From Dysgonomonas sp. HGC4 (GTDB lineage: Bacteria > Bacteroidota > Bacteroidia > Bacteroidales > Dysgonomonadaceae), in contig NZ_CVRU01000148.1 in assembly GCF_001261715.1 (NCBI RefSeq), forward strand, positions 3,751-67,750: a DNA stretch of 64,000 nt. The letters run 5' to 3'. The notes beneath the pieces are model-generated. The model worked only from the letters and a program-made list of their open reading frames with translations, did no database searches and was not told where the DNA came from. The position numbers and the translations under genes are program-made. This document shows positions 63,196 through 64,000 of this stretch, piece after piece. How positions within the stretch are numbered: position 1 is the first letter of the stretch; each line of letters begins with the position of its first letter.

Positions 63196-64000
63196 CTATT
63201 TCATATTTTTCAACAAGTTATTTAATACACTTTCGGATACCTTGAAGGCTGTTCCATGTCGTGTTCCTTTCGGGAAAGTAACCAAGTCTGAAACATCTTC
63301 CCACGTTTTACCATCTTTAGAACGTACTGCTCCATATTTTCCCTCACGGTATTTATCGAAGTAAACATAGATATATTCACCTACTTGCAAGGGAGCAGGT
63401 CCCTCTACCCAACTACTCGTAATAGGAGCGGATACTTCTGCCGGAAAATTATTTATATCCTTTGATACAGTTACTCTTATATTCTTTTCGAGAGGTGTTT
63501 TGTTTTCATTTTTCACAAAGAGGAAATACTCTTTTCCTTTCTTTAAGATAGCCCCATCAATCACACTAAAATTGGGATTAAAGAAAAGCTTAGTTTCCGA
63601 AAACGTCTCGAAATCGGGTGTTGTTACATAATACTGCCGATGATCTAAACCATCTTCCGAGGGTCCGACCTCACTGAAACGACCATCAATAGTAGATGCC
63701 CAGAATATATAATACAGCTTACTAGCTTCATCATAAAACAGCTCCGGAGCCCAAGAGTTTCTAACAGTCGGTTCGTGAGTCATTACAGGAATTGCCTTTT
63801 GCTCCGACCAAGTAATCAAGTCTTTGGACGAGGCATATCCTATAATATTATCGTGCCAGCCCGTAGTCCAAACCATGTGAAAAATTTTATCGGGAGCTTG
63901 TACAATACTAGGGTCACGCATCAATTTATCTTTACCCACAACAGGCAACAAATAGCTCTTGCCTTCATTGAGAGGAGTCCATGATAAGCCATCGTAGCTA
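63196..64000 (-). CDS. GH43-like glycosidase, C-terminal part (runs off right edge)
   Basis: The frame is open to the edge: it reads SYDGLSWTPLNEGKSYLLPV before KLMRDPSIVQAPDKIFHMVWTTGWHD, then SWAPELFYDEASKLYYIFWAS, VIDGAILKKGKEYFLFVKNEN, and SWVEGPAPLQVGEYIYVYFDKY. These are five-bladed beta-propeller blocks of the GH43 clan (RDPSI, WAPE, ID-, EGP) with catalytic Asp and Glu in expected places. The protein would cut arabinose or related residues from glycan side chains. The N-terminus with signal peptide lies outside the window. Confidence 0.88.
   Translation of the reverse strand, partial: SYDGLSWTPLNEGKSYLLPVVGKDKLMRDPSIVQAPDKIFHMVWTTGWHDNIIGYASSKDLITWSEQKAIPVMTHEPTVRNSWAPELFYDEASKLYYIFWASTIDGRFSEVGPSEDGLDHRQYYVTTPDFETFSETKLFFNPNFSVIDGAILKKGKEYFLFVKNENKTPLEKNIRVTVSKDINNFPAEVSAPITSSWVEGPAPLQVGEYIYVYFDKYREGKYGAVRSKDGKTWEDVSDLVTFPKGTRHGTAFKVSESVLNNLLKNMK

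Overview
The window reads as chromosome from a Bacteroidales bacterium, perhaps a Dysgonomonas-like gut or environmental member; the genus is a guess. The evidence is low GC, genes without consistent Shine-Dalgarno sites, repeated TAnnTTTG -7 boxes (several with TTTG 19-20 bp upstream), a SusC/SusD pair with a hybrid two-component regulator, and many lipoproteins with the Bacteroidetes SC/AC lipobox. I see no rRNA, tRNA, CRISPR array, insertion sequence or phage module.

Layout. 1-5,915 (minus strand) is a repetitive surface-protein locus of three cassettes. Each has a TAnnTTTG box (well formed in two), a long conserved leader (about 350-410 nt), a secreted protein of about 210 residues with a shared C-terminal LD-[YF]-VTYYDN domain, and a larger surface protein. 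The third cassette is a decayed hybrid. 6,100-13,800 is housekeeping: PhnA/YjdM, an EamA exporter, a U32 tRNA-hydroxylation protein, a nitronate monooxygenase-like flavoprotein, an RRM protein, a zinc-ribbon membrane protein and a NamZ-type muramidase, plus a possible unannotated RNA at 9.1-9.5 kb.

14,670-31,667 is a polysaccharide utilisation locus: SusC, SusD, S1 sulfatase, heparinase II/III-like lyase, GH3 glucosidase, a lipoprotein, and the one-protein hybrid two-component regulator on the opposite strand. Together they would bind, desulfate, cleave and import a sulfated, probably uronate-containing glycan. 31,784-34,307 is a metNIQ methionine importer. 34,550-40,499 holds tandem SGNH esterases, pheS, a nitroreductase lipoprotein flanked by two related lipoproteins, a DUF1653 protein and fabD; an acetate/succinate transporter follows.

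41,745-45,379 is a cobalamin riboswitch followed by a Cys-rich protein and nrdDG, the oxygen-sensitive class III ribonucleotide reductase, suggesting B12 represses a B12-independent enzyme. 45.7-50.7 kb holds a regulator, a candidate small RNA, an OmpR-type two-component system, an outer-membrane barrel and Ohr. 50,797-56,418 is a complete CusCBA-type metal efflux operon, divergent from an mgtA magnesium ATPase, with a perfect 19-bp inverted repeat between them. The right end has a LysR-controlled quinone reductase/SDR pair, an acetyltransferase and a truncated GH43-like gene.

A short palindromic motif (GTC-N3-GAC followed by CT) recurs in intergenic regions across the window and is unexplained. 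The best candidates for something undescribed are this motif, the cassette locus with its conserved leaders, and the two terminator-bounded RNAs that lack ORFs.
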